A DNA stretch of 64,000 nt from Dehalococcoidia bacterium UBA2158 (GCA_002328185.1 DCWQ01000033.1:1-64000), one strand, 5' to 3'. Positions 23,386 to 32,030 are shown, counted from the stretch's first letter. Notes: generated from the sequence alone by a model not told the origin. Numbers and translations: made by a program.

Positions 23386-24597
23386 CTAGGCAATCACCCC
23401 GTTCTCCATCAGGCGCTTGAACTCAACGTCGGGCACTTGGAGCAGTTCTTGCAGCACCCTCACGTTGTGCTCACCAAATAACGGCGCGCTCCGGGCGACT
23501 CCGGGCTGGCCGCCGTCCACGGCCCACGGGAACGCGCCCAACGGTCGGGGACCAACCACCGAGTGGTCAGGAAATTGCACAAAGCCTCTTTCGATCATAT
23601 GCGGGTCGGACAACACCTGGTCCGAGTCCAACACAGGCCCGGCGGGCACTCCCGCATTCTGTAGTTTCTGCACCACATCCTCAACCTGCAACCGCGCTAC
23701 CCACTGCTGGATCAGCGGCTCCAACTCGTCTTGATGTTTTAGCCGTGCTTCAGGGGTGGAGAATCTGACGTCGTCGGCCCATCCAGGATTTCCCGACACG
23801 TGGGCCATGGCCTGAAATTGGGCATCGTCTTCCACCGAGACCGCCACCCAGTTCTCTTCGCCCTGGCAGCGGAACACGTTGTGGGGCGCCTTTTCTTTGT
23901 GGTGGTTGCCCACCCGTTCCGGCTCCGTGCCGTCGAGGGTGTATTCCATGATCGCTTCAGGCAGCAGCGTGGCCAGGGCCTCGGTCATGGCAACTTCTAT
24001 GTGCTGCCCTTCTCCAGTGTTGGCCCGGTGGTACAGAGCTTCCAGTAACGCCAGCACGCAATAGCAGCCGCTGAAGGCGTCGGGGAACAGGCCGCCCATG
24101 ATCCGCGGGTGAGAGCCCCTGTGTCCGGTCACGGACGCCAATCCGCTGAACAGGTTGATGACGCTGTGAAAACCGACCAGGTCTTTCATGGGGCCGGTGC
24201 GTCCGAAGGCCCCCAACGACAGGTAGATAACATCGGGCCGTAGGCTGCGCACATCCTGGTAACCCAGGCCCATGCGCTCCATGGTGCCGCTGGAATAATT
24301 CTCAACCACCACGTCGCTGACCAAGATGATCTGCTTGGCCAACTCCACCCCCTCGGGGTCTCGCAGGTTCAGGGTGCAACTCAACTTGCTGGAGTTGACC
24401 ATGTTGAAACCGCCGCTGCGGTTGACGCCCGGTTCTGCCTCGGCAAAGGGCGGCCAGATGCGTGTCGTGAGCCGCTGCTCGGTCTCGATCAAGACCACTT
24501 CGGCCCCCAGCCAAGCCAGCATCTGCGCGGTGTAGGGGATGGCGATTATCTGACCGAAGTCGGCGATGCGTATCCCCTGTAGCGGCAACGCGTTCAT
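23386..24597 (-). CDS. CaiB/BaiF family III CoA-transferase (1)
   Basis: About 403 residues from the ATG at 24597, which overlaps the TGA of the upstream gene (ATGA), indicating translational coupling. Family III features: PLQGIRIADFGQIIAIPYTA at the start, the VVVENYSSGTMERMGLGY segment, which in active members holds the catalytic Asp region, and HHKEKAPHNVFRCQGEENWV. These enzymes move CoA between carboxylic acids. Two paralogues in tandem suggest a heteromeric enzyme or two substrates. Downstream neighbour is the triple RidA. Confidence 0.88.
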   Translation of the reverse strand: MNALPLQGIRIADFGQIIAIPYTAQMLAWLGAEVVLIETEQRLTTRIWPPFAEAEPGVNRSGGFNMVNSSKLSCTLNLRDPEGVELAKQIILVSDVVVENYSSGTMERMGLGYQDVRSLRPDVIYLSLGAFGRTGPMKDLVGFHSVINLFSGLASVTGHRGSHPRIMGGLFPDAFSGCYCVLALLEALYHRANTGEGQHIEVAMTEALATLLPEAIMEYTLDGTEPERVGNHHKEKAPHNVFRCQGEENWVAVSVEDDAQFQAMAHVSGNPGWADDVRFSTPEARLKHQDELEPLIQQWVARLQVEDVVQKLQNAGVPAGPVLDSDQVLSDPHMIERGFVQFPDHSVVGPRPLGAFPWAVDGGQPGVARSAPLFGEHNVRVLQELLQVPDVEFKRLMENGVIA

Positions 24598-25820
24598 CTG
24601 GCCCCCGCTGCCGAGAGCTGTTCCGCCGAATACCCCAGCCACTCGCCCAATACTTCCAACGTATGTTCGCCCAGCTTGGGCGCCGGCCTAAAGAGTTGCC
24701 AAGGCGTGCGCTCGAGGCGGACAGGATAGCCCGGCAGCTTGAACTTCTGTCCACCGGGCCCTTGCATGTCCACCATGAAACCGCGCTCGGTTACGTGGGC
24801 CGAGTCCACCATCTGGCCCACGGTGTAGGCCGGAAAGCAGGGGATGCCCCGGTCCTGGGCCAATTGTGCGATCTCAGCGCCGGTGTGGGCCATGGTCCAC
24901 TCCAAGAGCAAAGGCTCTAAAGCGTCCCAGTTCCGCGCCCGCTCAACCCCCGACGAGAACACTTCGAGTTCGGCCCAGTCAGGGTTGTCGGCGAGGTCCA
25001 TCAGGTTGCGCCAGTGGGCTTCCATCACCGCCATCACCACCACGTATCCGTCCTGGCAGGGCAGGTAGGCATTGGGCATCACCCCAAAGATCTCCGGCTT
25101 ACGGGGCTTGGCTTCGTGGTAGGAGGCGTGGGCCAGCTCAAAGGGCATGACCGCGGCCACCGCCTCCTGCATGCTGAGGTCGATCTCGCAGCCGGTCCCG
25201 TGTATTGTTTTCGAAAGCAGAGCAGCAACGCTGGCCATGGCCCCCTGGACACCCGCCAGATAGCCTGCCATGTTGGTGTTAGAGCGCAGTGGCGGCTCCA
25301 GGTCGGGGTTGCCGACGCTGTCTGGGATGCCGGGCGTGGCGTAGGCCATGCCTCCGGCGCTGATGGCAATCAGGTCGTCACCCAGGTAGGCGCTGTTGGG
25401 GCCGGTGAGGCCGAAGGGAGTGATGGTCGTAACTATGAGTCCAGGATTGGCTTCAGACAACTTATCCCGGCGCAGGCCCAGTCGATCTACTTCCGAACTG
25501 TTCTGGCCCAAAACCAGGAAATCCGCAGCTGCCACCAACTCCAGAAAAGCAGCCCGACCTCCCGGCGATTCGATATCCAGGGACACTCCGCGCTTGTTGG
25601 AGTTCAGGTAGAGGAACAACCCGCTCCAGTCCGGGTCGGGCACGCCGCCGGGGTAGGGGCCGCTCTTGCGGTGTGGGTCTCCTTGCGGATACTCAACCTT
25701 GACCACGTCGGCCCCGGCGTCACCCAACAACCGGGTACAGAACGAGCCGGCCACTTGGCCTGAGATCTGGTCAGAAAGCTCTATAACCTTGAGCCCGGAA
25801 AGAGTTCCTTCATGAAGCAT
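24594..25820 (-). CDS. CaiB/BaiF family III CoA-transferase (2)
   Basis: About 408 residues from the ATG at 25820, four bases after the upstream MaoC stop; a longer frame upstream overlaps that gene and is not used. It begins LHEGTLSGLKVIELSDQISG and contains VVKVEYPQGDPHRKSGPYPGG, NSNKRGVSLDIESPGGRAAF and ITPFGLTGPNS, typical of the family. It is coupled to the next CoA-transferase by ATGA. The pair probably forms the activation step of the pathway, with the hydratases acting on the resulting acyl-CoA. Confidence 0.88.
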   Translation of the reverse strand: MLHEGTLSGLKVIELSDQISGQVAGSFCTRLLGDAGADVVKVEYPQGDPHRKSGPYPGGVPDPDWSGLFLYLNSNKRGVSLDIESPGGRAAFLELVAAADFLVLGQNSSEVDRLGLRRDKLSEANPGLIVTTITPFGLTGPNSAYLGDDLIAISAGGMAYATPGIPDSVGNPDLEPPLRSNTNMAGYLAGVQGAMASVAALLSKTIHGTGCEIDLSMQEAVAAVMPFELAHASYHEAKPRKPEIFGVMPNAYLPCQDGYVVVMAVMEAHWRNLMDLADNPDWAELEVFSSGVERARNWDALEPLLLEWTMAHTGAEIAQLAQDRGIPCFPAYTVGQMVDSAHVTERGFMVDMQGPGGQKFKLPGYPVRLERTPWQLFRPAPKLGEHTLEVLGEWLGYSAEQLSAAGAR

Positions 25821-25824
25821 GCGG

Positions 25825-26268
25825 CTAGCTACCCGCCCGCAGGTGGAACCGCACCAGCGCGCTGGCCGGATCCACCACTTTCTCGCCCCGTTGGTTCTCC
25901 ATCCAGAGGTCGCATTCCACCATGCCTCCCTCGTCGGTGGCTGACACATCGGTGACCAAGCCGCGGCAGGTCAGTGAGTCGCCTGGGTAGGCCATGACTC
26001 GGTTGCGGAAGGCCAGCTTGCGGAGGAACGCTCCCGGCCCGGCCCAGTCCTGCACCTGCTGGGTCAGGAACCCGCCCATCATCTGGCCGTCGACGAATGG
26101 CGCTTCGAAACCCAGTTTCCGGGCGTAATCGGCGTCGTAGTGCAGCCGGATGAAATCCCAGGTCGCCGCCCCGTAGGCCATCATCCGGGCGATGCCGATC
26201 TCTTTGACCAGAGGCGTGATCTCGTCTCCGATCCGGATGTCTTCGAAGTACCGCGTTTGCGCAGCCAT
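25825..26268 (-). CDS. MaoC-like dehydratase (hydratase subunit)
   Basis: A 147-residue hot-dog protein. RYFEDIRIGDEITPLVKEIG leads into an Asp/His-containing helix (ATWDFIRLHYDADYAR, where the family catalytic motif lies), then FVDGQMMGGFL and YPGDSLTCRGLVTDV. It is adjacent to a 160-residue FAS1-like dehydratase, one base apart. In related mesaconyl/enoyl-CoA hydratases the two halves are fused or form a heterodimer, so the two probably make one enzyme. Confidence 0.85.
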   Translation of the reverse strand: MAAQTRYFEDIRIGDEITPLVKEIGIARMMAYGAATWDFIRLHYDADYARKLGFEAPFVDGQMMGGFLTQQVQDWAGPGAFLRKLAFRNRVMAYPGDSLTCRGLVTDVSATDEGGMVECDLWMENQRGEKVVDPASALVRFHLRAGS

Positions 26269-26269
26269 G

Positions 26270-26752
26270 CTAAGCCTCTGGCTTGTAGAACATTGTCTCG
26301 GTGTTCCGGGCGAGGAGTTCTTCCCGTTGGTTGTAGAATGCTGTCTCGATCACCTGGAAGATGATCGAGCCCGTGCGCCCAGTTTTCTCGTAAACATCCT
26401 TGACCGTCCAGTGGGCGGTTATCACATCATCCGGATGTATCGGCTGAAAAAACTCGTATTCGTTGCCGGCCCGCAGACCTTCAAGCTCGCGGATGGGCCC
26501 CCGACCCAGCAGGTCGCCCCGGTCGTCCATGTCGCCGTCCACATACTGCCAGGTGTCGCAGATCAACGTCGGCGGAGCCATGACGTCGGGCAACCCGTAA
26601 GCCTTGGCGAACTCGCGGTCGGAATACAGCGGATTGAAGTCACCGATGGCTAGGGCGTACTGGCGCAGCGATGAACGGCCCATCTCGTCGGGGGCTTGAA
26701 AAATGGCCTCTTGCCCCACAGTCCCTTTTAATTTCTCCAGCATGCTGGCCAT
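26270..26752 (-). CDS. FAS1-like dehydratase domain protein (MaoC N-terminal half)
   Basis: A 160-residue hot-dog protein with SSLRQYALAIGDFNPLYSD and PDVMAPPTLICDTWQYVDG, typical of the N-terminal half of two-hot-dog hydratases. RGPIRELEGLRAGNEYEFFQ and PDDVITAHWTVKDVYEKTG follow. The next gene encodes the C-terminal MaoC-like half. Together they should hydrate or dehydrate a 3-hydroxyacyl-type CoA ester or a branched dicarboxyl-CoA. Confidence 0.85.
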   Translation of the reverse strand: MASMLEKLKGTVGQEAIFQAPDEMGRSSLRQYALAIGDFNPLYSDREFAKAYGLPDVMAPPTLICDTWQYVDGDMDDRGDLLGRGPIRELEGLRAGNEYEFFQPIHPDDVITAHWTVKDVYEKTGRTGSIIFQVIETAFYNQREELLARNTETMFYKPEA

Positions 26753-26764
26753 GTCGGTTCCTCG

Positions 26765-27571
26765 CTACTCGCCCTTGTAGATGGGGGCTCGTTTCTCCCT
26801 GAATGACGCCAGGGATTCGATGTGGTCTTTGCTGGTGAGGGTAAGTACCTCAACTTGGGCAGCTTCAGCCAGGTGGTCATCCAACGTCTGGGTCAGCCCC
26901 CGGTACATCATGCCTTTGACGATCCGGTTGGGTATGGGCGCTTTGCCTGCGATCTTCCGCACCAACTCCATGGTCGTCTCTTCCAGTTTGTCGGCGGTGA
27001 CCAAGTGGGCTAGCACCCCACACTCTTTGGCTTCCTCAGCTTCAAGCCAGTCTCCGGTGTAGAGGAGCTCCAGAGCCTTACTGATGCCCATGGCCCGGTT
27101 GTAGAGCCATGTGGAACCAGTGTTGGAGACCAGTCCCATCTGTAGAAAGGCGTTCATGAACCGCGAGTTCTCGCAGCCTACCCGGATATCGCAGGCCAGC
27201 ACCCAGTCGAACCCGTCTCCGATGGCCAGGCCGTTGACCATGGCGATGGTCGGTATGTCCAGGTTGTGCAGCTTGGAAGTGACACCCTGGGGCATGGCGC
27301 GAATGAACTGGTAGGTCTCGTAGGAGTCTTTGTGTCCCAGCAATTGGTCGCCACCCCGGCTCTCGTCCTTGATGTCGGCGGAGGCGCAGAACGCGCGGCC
27401 GGCCCCTGTGATGATGAAAACCCTCATATCTTTGTCCGAAGCCACGTCTTCCAGAGCGTGGTTGAGCTCGGCGAACATCTCTTCGTTCAGGGCGTTGAGA
27501 CGCTCCGGCCGGTTCAGGGTCAGCCGGGCGATGTGGTCGGATTTGTCAAGCAATATGGTGTTGTAAGCCAC
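26765..27571 (-). CDS. Enoyl-CoA hydratase/isomerase (crotonase) family protein
   Basis: A 268-residue crotonase-fold protein: ARLTLNRPERLNALNEEM, the CoA/oxyanion-hole region RAFCASADIKDESRGGD, and TIAMVNGLAIGDGFDWVLACD. The second oxyanion-hole segment reads GLAIGDG rather than the more common GxAxGGG. The usual Glu pair is not obvious, so isomerase, hydratase or hydrolase activity is open. It is the first gene of the minus-strand operon of six genes. Confidence 0.86.
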   Translation of the reverse strand: MAYNTILLDKSDHIARLTLNRPERLNALNEEMFAELNHALEDVASDKDMRVFIITGAGRAFCASADIKDESRGGDQLLGHKDSYETYQFIRAMPQGVTSKLHNLDIPTIAMVNGLAIGDGFDWVLACDIRVGCENSRFMNAFLQMGLVSNTGSTWLYNRAMGISKALELLYTGDWLEAEEAKECGVLAHLVTADKLEETTMELVRKIAGKAPIPNRIVKGMMYRGLTQTLDDHLAEAAQVEVLTLTSKDHIESLASFREKRAPIYKGE

Positions 27572-27749
27572 GCCGGTTACCTCCAGGCAGGTATTTGGAG
27601 TCTAGCCAGGTGCTGATTCTGGTTCCCAGGTAATGCTCTGTCAAGCTCTCAAACGACGTCCGAATGCATCTTGACACTGCCGGTAGGCAATCACATACTG
27701 CCCCCAAGCTGGGACAGGATCCCCTAAGTAGACAGGCTGGAGGCTACGC

Positions 27750-28922
27750 ATGGCGCGCGAAGTGCTGTTCTTCACCGAGATGGGGTACACGGCGTACCCC
27801 CAAGACAAAGCCCAAAAACTTGGTTACAACAACCTGATGTTCCCCAATGAGTATTTCGACCCTGCAAGAGCAGCGGAGCTCTACTCGATGTATTTCGAGG
27901 AACTTCAGTACTGCAGCGAGTCCGGCTTCGATGGCGTCATGATCAACGAGCACCACAACAACCCGCTGTGCATGATGCCGTCCGTGAACGTGATCGGTTC
28001 CGTCCTGGCCCGGACCACCAAGAAAGGCAAGATCGCTTTCCTGGGCAATGTCCTGCCCATCCACGAGAACCCCCTCCGCATTGCCGAAGAGGTTGCCATG
28101 ATCGATATCCTCTCCGGAGGCCGGGTGGTCTGCGGTTTTGTGCGCGGTATCGGGCAGGAAAGCATCGCCACCAATACCAACCCGATCTACAACCGGGAGC
28201 GGTTCGACGAAGCCCACGATGTGATCATCAACGCCTGGACCAAGCCAGGCCCCTTCCGGCACGAGGGCAAGCACTACCAATACAGAGTGGTCAATCCCTG
28301 GGCGTTGCCCCTGCAGAAACCTCACCCGCCCATCTGGATACCGGGCGTGGCATCCACTGAATCGATCGTCTGGGCCGCGAGGCACAGATACCCCTACGTG
28401 TCCCTGGCCCCGCCCATGAACCTGTTGCGGGGCATCTACGACCTGTATGACGAGACCGCCAAGGCTGATGGCTGGACTCCCACGGCGGAGCACCGTGCCT
28501 ATGCGATCAGGATAAACGTGGCTGATACCGATGAAAAAGCCTACGAGGAAGGCAAGAACTTCTACTGGCAACTGGGGACTTCGTTCGGGGTGACTCCGCC
28601 CCACTGGCAGGCGCCTCCGGGGTACATCTCCAGGTCGTCAGCCCAGGGACCGCGGGAGGCAGCCCGGTCAGCGGCCTCCAATATCACCCCCGGCGGGCCC
28701 AGCCTGCCCTACGAGGAGGCCCAGGAAACAGTCCAGATCATCACCGGCAGCCCTGACACAGTCATAAAGAAGCTCAAAAAGGTCATCGACCTGATCGACC
28801 CAGGTACCATCGTGCTCTGGGGACGTGAAGGCCTCATGTCCCACAAAGTTGCCATGCGCAGCATAGACCTAATGAGCCAAGAAGTAATCCCAGCCATCAA
28901 GGAATACCAGGCGGCGGAGTAG
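27750..28922 (+). CDS. LLM-class flavin-dependent oxidoreductase
   Basis: A 390-residue luciferase-like protein. EVLFFTEMGYTAYPQDKA leads in; SGFDGVMINEHHNNPLCMMP carries the EHH motif; KIAFLGNVLPIHENPLR and GGRVVCGFVRGIGQE complete the flavin site. CTGGAGG precedes the ATG. A terminator closes the gene at 28937. It stands alone, divergent from the catabolic operon that starts at 27571, and may serve the same pathway. Substrate unknown. Confidence 0.87.
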   Translation: MAREVLFFTEMGYTAYPQDKAQKLGYNNLMFPNEYFDPARAAELYSMYFEELQYCSESGFDGVMINEHHNNPLCMMPSVNVIGSVLARTTKKGKIAFLGNVLPIHENPLRIAEEVAMIDILSGGRVVCGFVRGIGQESIATNTNPIYNRERFDEAHDVIINAWTKPGPFRHEGKHYQYRVVNPWALPLQKPHPPIWIPGVASTESIVWAARHRYPYVSLAPPMNLLRGIYDLYDETAKADGWTPTAEHRAYAIRINVADTDEKAYEEGKNFYWQLGTSFGVTPPHWQAPPGYISRSSAQGPREAARSAASNITPGGPSLPYEEAQETVQIITGSPDTVIKKLKKVIDLIDPGTIVLWGREGLMSHKVAMRSIDLMSQEVIPAIKEYQAAE

Positions 28923-28936
28923 CGATAACGGCCCAC

Positions 28937-28967
28937 AAAATCCCCCCTTTTGTAAAGGGGGGATTTT
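28937..28967 (+). terminator. Terminator after LLM gene
   Basis: AAAATCCCCCCTTT-TGT-AAAGGGGGGATTTT: perfect 14-bp arms. Confidence 0.8.
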
Positions 28968-29007
28968 CGGCTGCCATGAGACTCAGACTTTGCTCCTCTC
29001 AAGCAAT

Positions 29008-29047
29008 GAAGTAGGCGCGTCCCGGTGAATCGGGGCGCGCCTACTTC
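29008..29047. terminator. Strong hairpin, probable terminator
   Basis: GAAGTAGGCGCG..CCCG pairs with CGGGG..CGCGCCTACTTC, followed by GTTTCTT. Confidence 0.65.
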
Positions 29048-29053
29048 GTTTCT

Positions 29054-29075
29054 TGCGTCTTTCCGGCGAAAGCCG
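29054..29075. repeat. CATTCCGGCGAA-type dispersed repeat
   Basis: TTTCCGGCGAAAGCCGGATCC; a palindromic family also seen near 29190-29220, 29473-29493, 53311-53346, 60498-60514 and 60594-60630. Several copies are joined to TTGGCGCAGTGGATTCC. Confidence 0.6.
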
Positions 29076-29217
29076 GATCCAAATTAGCGGAGTATTCGCA
29101 TTGACCTGGCACCGAGTGCCTTGACTCCAGCAGGCCCCATGGAATTCTGCTTTCGCAGGAATGACGTTACGCGTCCTAACTGTAGCTCTCGTCATTCCCG
29201 CCTTCGCGGGAATCCAG

Positions 29218-29495
29218 TCAAGCCAACTCTTCCCACAAGTCGCACCATTCTGGATTTGTCTCCCAAATCAACGCCTTCTTCCAAGCCAAGCCCGCCTCCA
29301 CTTTTTGATGGCTTTCTCCCACGCTATCGCGCTCTCCATGGTGCCATGCGCTTCGTACCACATCAAGGTATGTACTCCGTTGCGTTGCGTGAAACCTTCC
29401 ACCAAGTCATTCTTACGTTGCCAGACACGCTGGCTCAGATTGGATGTCACTCCAATATAGATAGACACACGGTTGGCGCAGTGGATTCCGGCTCT
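29218..29495 (-). pseudogene. GIY-YIG endonuclease, truncated and frameshifted
   Basis: A small YhbQ/UPF0213-type GIY-YIG protein. The YIG strand (SIYIGVTSNLSQRVWQRK), VVEGFTQ-like turn and MESAIAWEKAIKKWRRAW are present, but the first GIY strand has been replaced by a dispersed repeat (its GGAATCCACTGCGCCAA supplies the upstream residues). A 5-bp tandem duplication (CTTGG twice) after RRAW shifts the frame. Removing one copy restores KKALIWETNPEWCDLWEELA-stop, the normal family tail. The stop codon abuts another copy of the repeat. Non-functional. Confidence 0.75.
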
Positions 29496-29584
29496 TCATA
29501 CAAATCTCGTCATCCTAAAGAAACAGCCCAGATTCCATGATTTATGGAATCTGGGCTGGGAAACCCCGGTCTCACGTAAACTGT

Positions 29585-29920
29585 CTAGTCAGCGGCAAAC
29601 ACCGCCAGATCTTTTTGGTCTATCAGGGCGGCGTCGCGGCAGCGGCGCATGATCCGGAAGATAGTGCGCACGGTGACCGCGAACCGGTTCGCGGCCTCTT
29701 CTACCGACAGGTCGTCTTGCTGCATGGCCGACCATATCTTGAAGTCGCGAGCCAAACGCCGGTTGCGTTGGAACCAGGCCGGGTCGTCGTACTTGCACTG
29801 AGGCAGTGGGCAGTCGAGGCAGGCGCCGGAAACCTCACAACCCGTATCTTCGTAATGATAAAATTCGGGCACGGCGTCGAGAACGGGGCTGGAAGTGATT
29901 GGCCAGTCTAAAGCAGTCAT
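29585..29920 (-). CDS. Cys-rich N-terminal plus HTH regulator, family not recognised
   Basis: 111 residues from the ATG at 29920 (AAAGGA upstream). The N-terminal half has GCEVSGACLDCPLPQCKYDD, a CxxxxxCxxCxxxxC cluster able to bind zinc or an Fe-S centre. The C-terminal half is a helix-turn-helix (LSVEEAANRFAVTVRTIFRIMRR). A likely small DNA-binding sensor. A GAAC-N4-GTTC palindrome lies about 45 bases upstream, where an operator would be. No neighbours in the same direction. Confidence 0.6.
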   Translation of the reverse strand: MTALDWPITSSPVLDAVPEFYHYEDTGCEVSGACLDCPLPQCKYDDPAWFQRNRRLARDFKIWSAMQQDDLSVEEAANRFAVTVRTIFRIMRRCRDAALIDQKDLAVFAAD

Positions 29921-29964
29921 GTCCTTTCTCCAAAACAAATGTTCTAATATTGCTCAATAAGTAT

Positions 29965-29982
29965 AGAACGCTTGTTCTGAAC
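29965..29982. promoter_or_regulatory. Palindromic operator, SOS-box-like (GAAC-N4-GTTC)
   Basis: AGAACGCTTGTTCTGAAC: a perfect AGAAC/GTTCT inverted repeat with 4-base spacer and an extra GAAC half-site. Another half-site (TGTTCT) lies at 29940. It lies upstream of the Cys-rich HTH gene, so either a LexA-type site or autoregulation. Confidence 0.5.
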
Positions 29983-30083
29983 ATGTCAATGTTTTCCCGA
30001 ACGAATTTTCTGATTTATCAGATTGTACGCCTACGGTAGCCCGGAACTCGGAACGCCGCACGTAAAACCCGGAGGTGGCACCA

Positions 30084-30908
30084 ATGCCCGAAACATCACC
30101 TGAAACCTCAGTAGGCGAGCCCCAGATAATCACCGAATATGAAACCATGATGTACAAAAGGCGGGGCAAGACCGCCTACATCATGCTCAACCGGCCCCAG
30201 GCACTGAACGCGGTCAATGACCAGTTCGAAGAGGACCTGCATTCAGCCCTGCTGGAGTTTGATTTAGACGATCAAGCCTGGGTGGCCATAATCCACGGCG
30301 CGGGACGGGGTTTCTGCGCCGGCGCCGACATCAAGCAGCGGCTTGTGACCATGACGCCGGAGCAGAGCGCACGCCGGGAGCGGGGCCCCAACCCAGAGGG
30401 CTACATGGGCCGCGCCATCAACTGGAAACCCGTCATCGCCGCAGTCCATGGGTACGCCCTGGGCGCGGGTATAGTCATTGCCGCCGAGTCCGACATGATC
30501 GTTGCCTCGGAGGACGCCAAGTTCGGCATTACCGAGACCAGAAGGGGACTGCCCGCGGGCAGGATCTGGGCCAAGGTCAGCGCGTTCATGCCATCCAAGA
30601 TAGCCTCGGAAATGGCGATCACAGGGGAGCACATCGACGCCGCGGAATTGTACCGGCTGGGGTTTGTCAACCGGCTGGTTCCCACCGGCGAGCACATTAG
30701 TGCTGCAGAGGAACTAGCGGAGAAGGTTCTGAAGTCGCCTCCGCTGGCCACCAGGGCGGCGGTGAAGCTGACACGGCGTCAGTGGGTGCAGACCGGGGCT
30801 GATGCCGACATGCAGATGCTGCCCCTGAAACTACACCTGACCGAAGACTTCAAAGAGGCCAGCCAGTCTTTCGTGGAGAAGCGGGCCCCAGAGTACCACG
30901 CCCGCTAA
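30084..30908 (+). CDS. Enoyl-CoA hydratase/isomerase family protein
   Basis: Crotonase-fold protein of 274 residues from the ATG at 30084 (GGAGGTG seven bases upstream; an earlier GTG overlaps that site). TAYIMLNRPQALNAVND, the oxyanion-hole segment GRGFCAGADIKQRL and AAVHGYALGAGIVIAAESDM are visible, and EDAKFGITETRRGLPAG supplies the Glu region. It is preceded by a 20-residue polar N-terminal extension. It stands alone and is followed by a 63-bp dispersed repeat. Substrate unknown. Confidence 0.87.
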   Translation: MPETSPETSVGEPQIITEYETMMYKRRGKTAYIMLNRPQALNAVNDQFEEDLHSALLEFDLDDQAWVAIIHGAGRGFCAGADIKQRLVTMTPEQSARRERGPNPEGYMGRAINWKPVIAAVHGYALGAGIVIAAESDMIVASEDAKFGITETRRGLPAGRIWAKVSAFMPSKIASEMAITGEHIDAAELYRLGFVNRLVPTGEHISAAEELAEKVLKSPPLATRAAVKLTRRQWVQTGADADMQMLPLKLHLTEDFKEASQSFVEKRAPEYHAR

Positions 30909-30949
30909 GTAGCGCAGCTGCGTTTTTCGTAGGACTTTGACTTCTGCGC

Positions 30950-31012
30950 GTCCTTCGACAGGCCCGATTCCATCGAGACTTTCGACCAAAGGTCGGAGCT
31001 CAGAATAAGCGG
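30950..31012 (+). repeat. 63-bp dispersed repeat, intergenic copy 2
   Basis: GTCCTTCGACAGGCCCGATT to GCTCAGAATAAGCGG; same length as the queA copy. The core CGACC-AAA-GGTCG can form a hairpin. Confidence 0.85.
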
Positions 31013-31117
31013 ATACCATCTACAGATCCGATTTCTTTCCAGACGCTGTAGGCAACGAGATCGGCGTGCCCTAGGCGCTGGTTCCGCCTAGCAAAGCCAC
31101 GGACTAGAAAAAGCACA

Positions 31118-31144
31118 CGCCCTCAGCTGTGTAAGCTGAGGGCG
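31118..31144 (-). terminator. Terminator after the zinc-ribbon gene
   Basis: CGCCCTCAGCT-N5-AGCTGAGGGCG; on the minus strand followed by TGTGCTTTTTC. Confidence 0.75.
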
Positions 31145-31197
31145 TATTTCATACTTGTATTGTGGGCTGGGGACGGCTGACGTCCCTGTTTGTTAGC

Positions 31198-31521
31198 TTA
31201 GTAGCGGCCGCCACCACCGCCACCACCCTGACGACTGAAGCAATCGCTGCAGTAGACGGGCCGGTCGCCGCGGGGTAAGAACGGTACCGTGGCCTGATTT
31301 CCGCATTCTGCGCAAATCACTGAGTGCATCTCGCGAGGACCGCGGTCGGAACCGAAACCACCGCCAGATGGCCGGTTTGCGCGCCTTGCCTCACGGCAAG
31401 AGGGGCACCGCTTGGGTTCGTTCGTGTATCCCTTTTCGGCATGGTACGACTGATCGTCCGCCGAGAATACGAACGATTGTCCACACTCCACGCATGTTAG
31501 ATTCCTGTCTTGGTAACTCAT
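31198..31521 (-). CDS. Double zinc-ribbon protein with Gly-rich tail
   Basis: A 107-residue protein with two CxxC zinc ribbons: LTCVECGQSF...RCPSCREARR and VICAECGNQ...VYCSDCFSR. A basic Gly/Ser linker separates them and the tail is GGGGGGGRY. Short proteins of this kind are widespread in Chloroflexi and are thought to bind nucleic acid, sometimes at stress; that role is inferred. It is monocistronic with its own terminator. Confidence 0.8.
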   Translation of the reverse strand: MSYQDRNLTCVECGQSFVFSADDQSYHAEKGYTNEPKRCPSCREARRANRPSGGGFGSDRGPREMHSVICAECGNQATVPFLPRGDRPVYCSDCFSRQGGGGGGGRY

Positions 31522-32030
31522 ATTTGACTTCCCTGTATGAAAAAAGTTGGCAAGAGACTAATCACAGAGACGATAAGAAGCGGAATGCTTGAGTGAAACC
31601 CGGAGGGATGTTGAGCCCATGGATACCCGTAGACCGATCTAGTATGCCTGCAGAGAGATTAAAGAATACTGCCACTGATAAATACGATACCACATATTTA
31701 GGATCGCCTGCAGGCCAATCTTGTCACCAATTTATCCAACGTACCTCTGATTCACTACTAGAGCCGAATTTGGATTACCCGGTGGACCTCAAAATCACCA
31801 ATACGACCCCCAGCACGCCGAGCGCCGTGCTGGCCGCCAGCGCGTAATCAATCGATCTTTGTTGTTTCAATGGATTATTTCGCCGACTGATCAAGCCAAT
31901 TACCCATCCTTAGAAGGACGATCCTTGATGCCAAAACGAATGTAAGTGACGATTGCTCAACCCAGGATGAGCGCGGTAAATTCCCTTCCCGCTCATGGTG
32001 TCCTTCCGCGGAAGGATGCCGAACTACCGA
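31522..32030. other. Gene-poor spacer
   Basis: An open frame of 84 codons on the plus strand (31593-31847) has no ribosome binding site and no recognisable features; I do not call it a gene. A perfect 16-base palindrome TCCTTCCGCGGAAGGA lies at 32001-32016, between the flanking minus-strand genes. Confidence 0.5.

Noticed and set aside
31593..31847. 84-codon plus-strand frame
   Set aside because: No ribosome binding site, no domain, odd composition; treated as non-coding.
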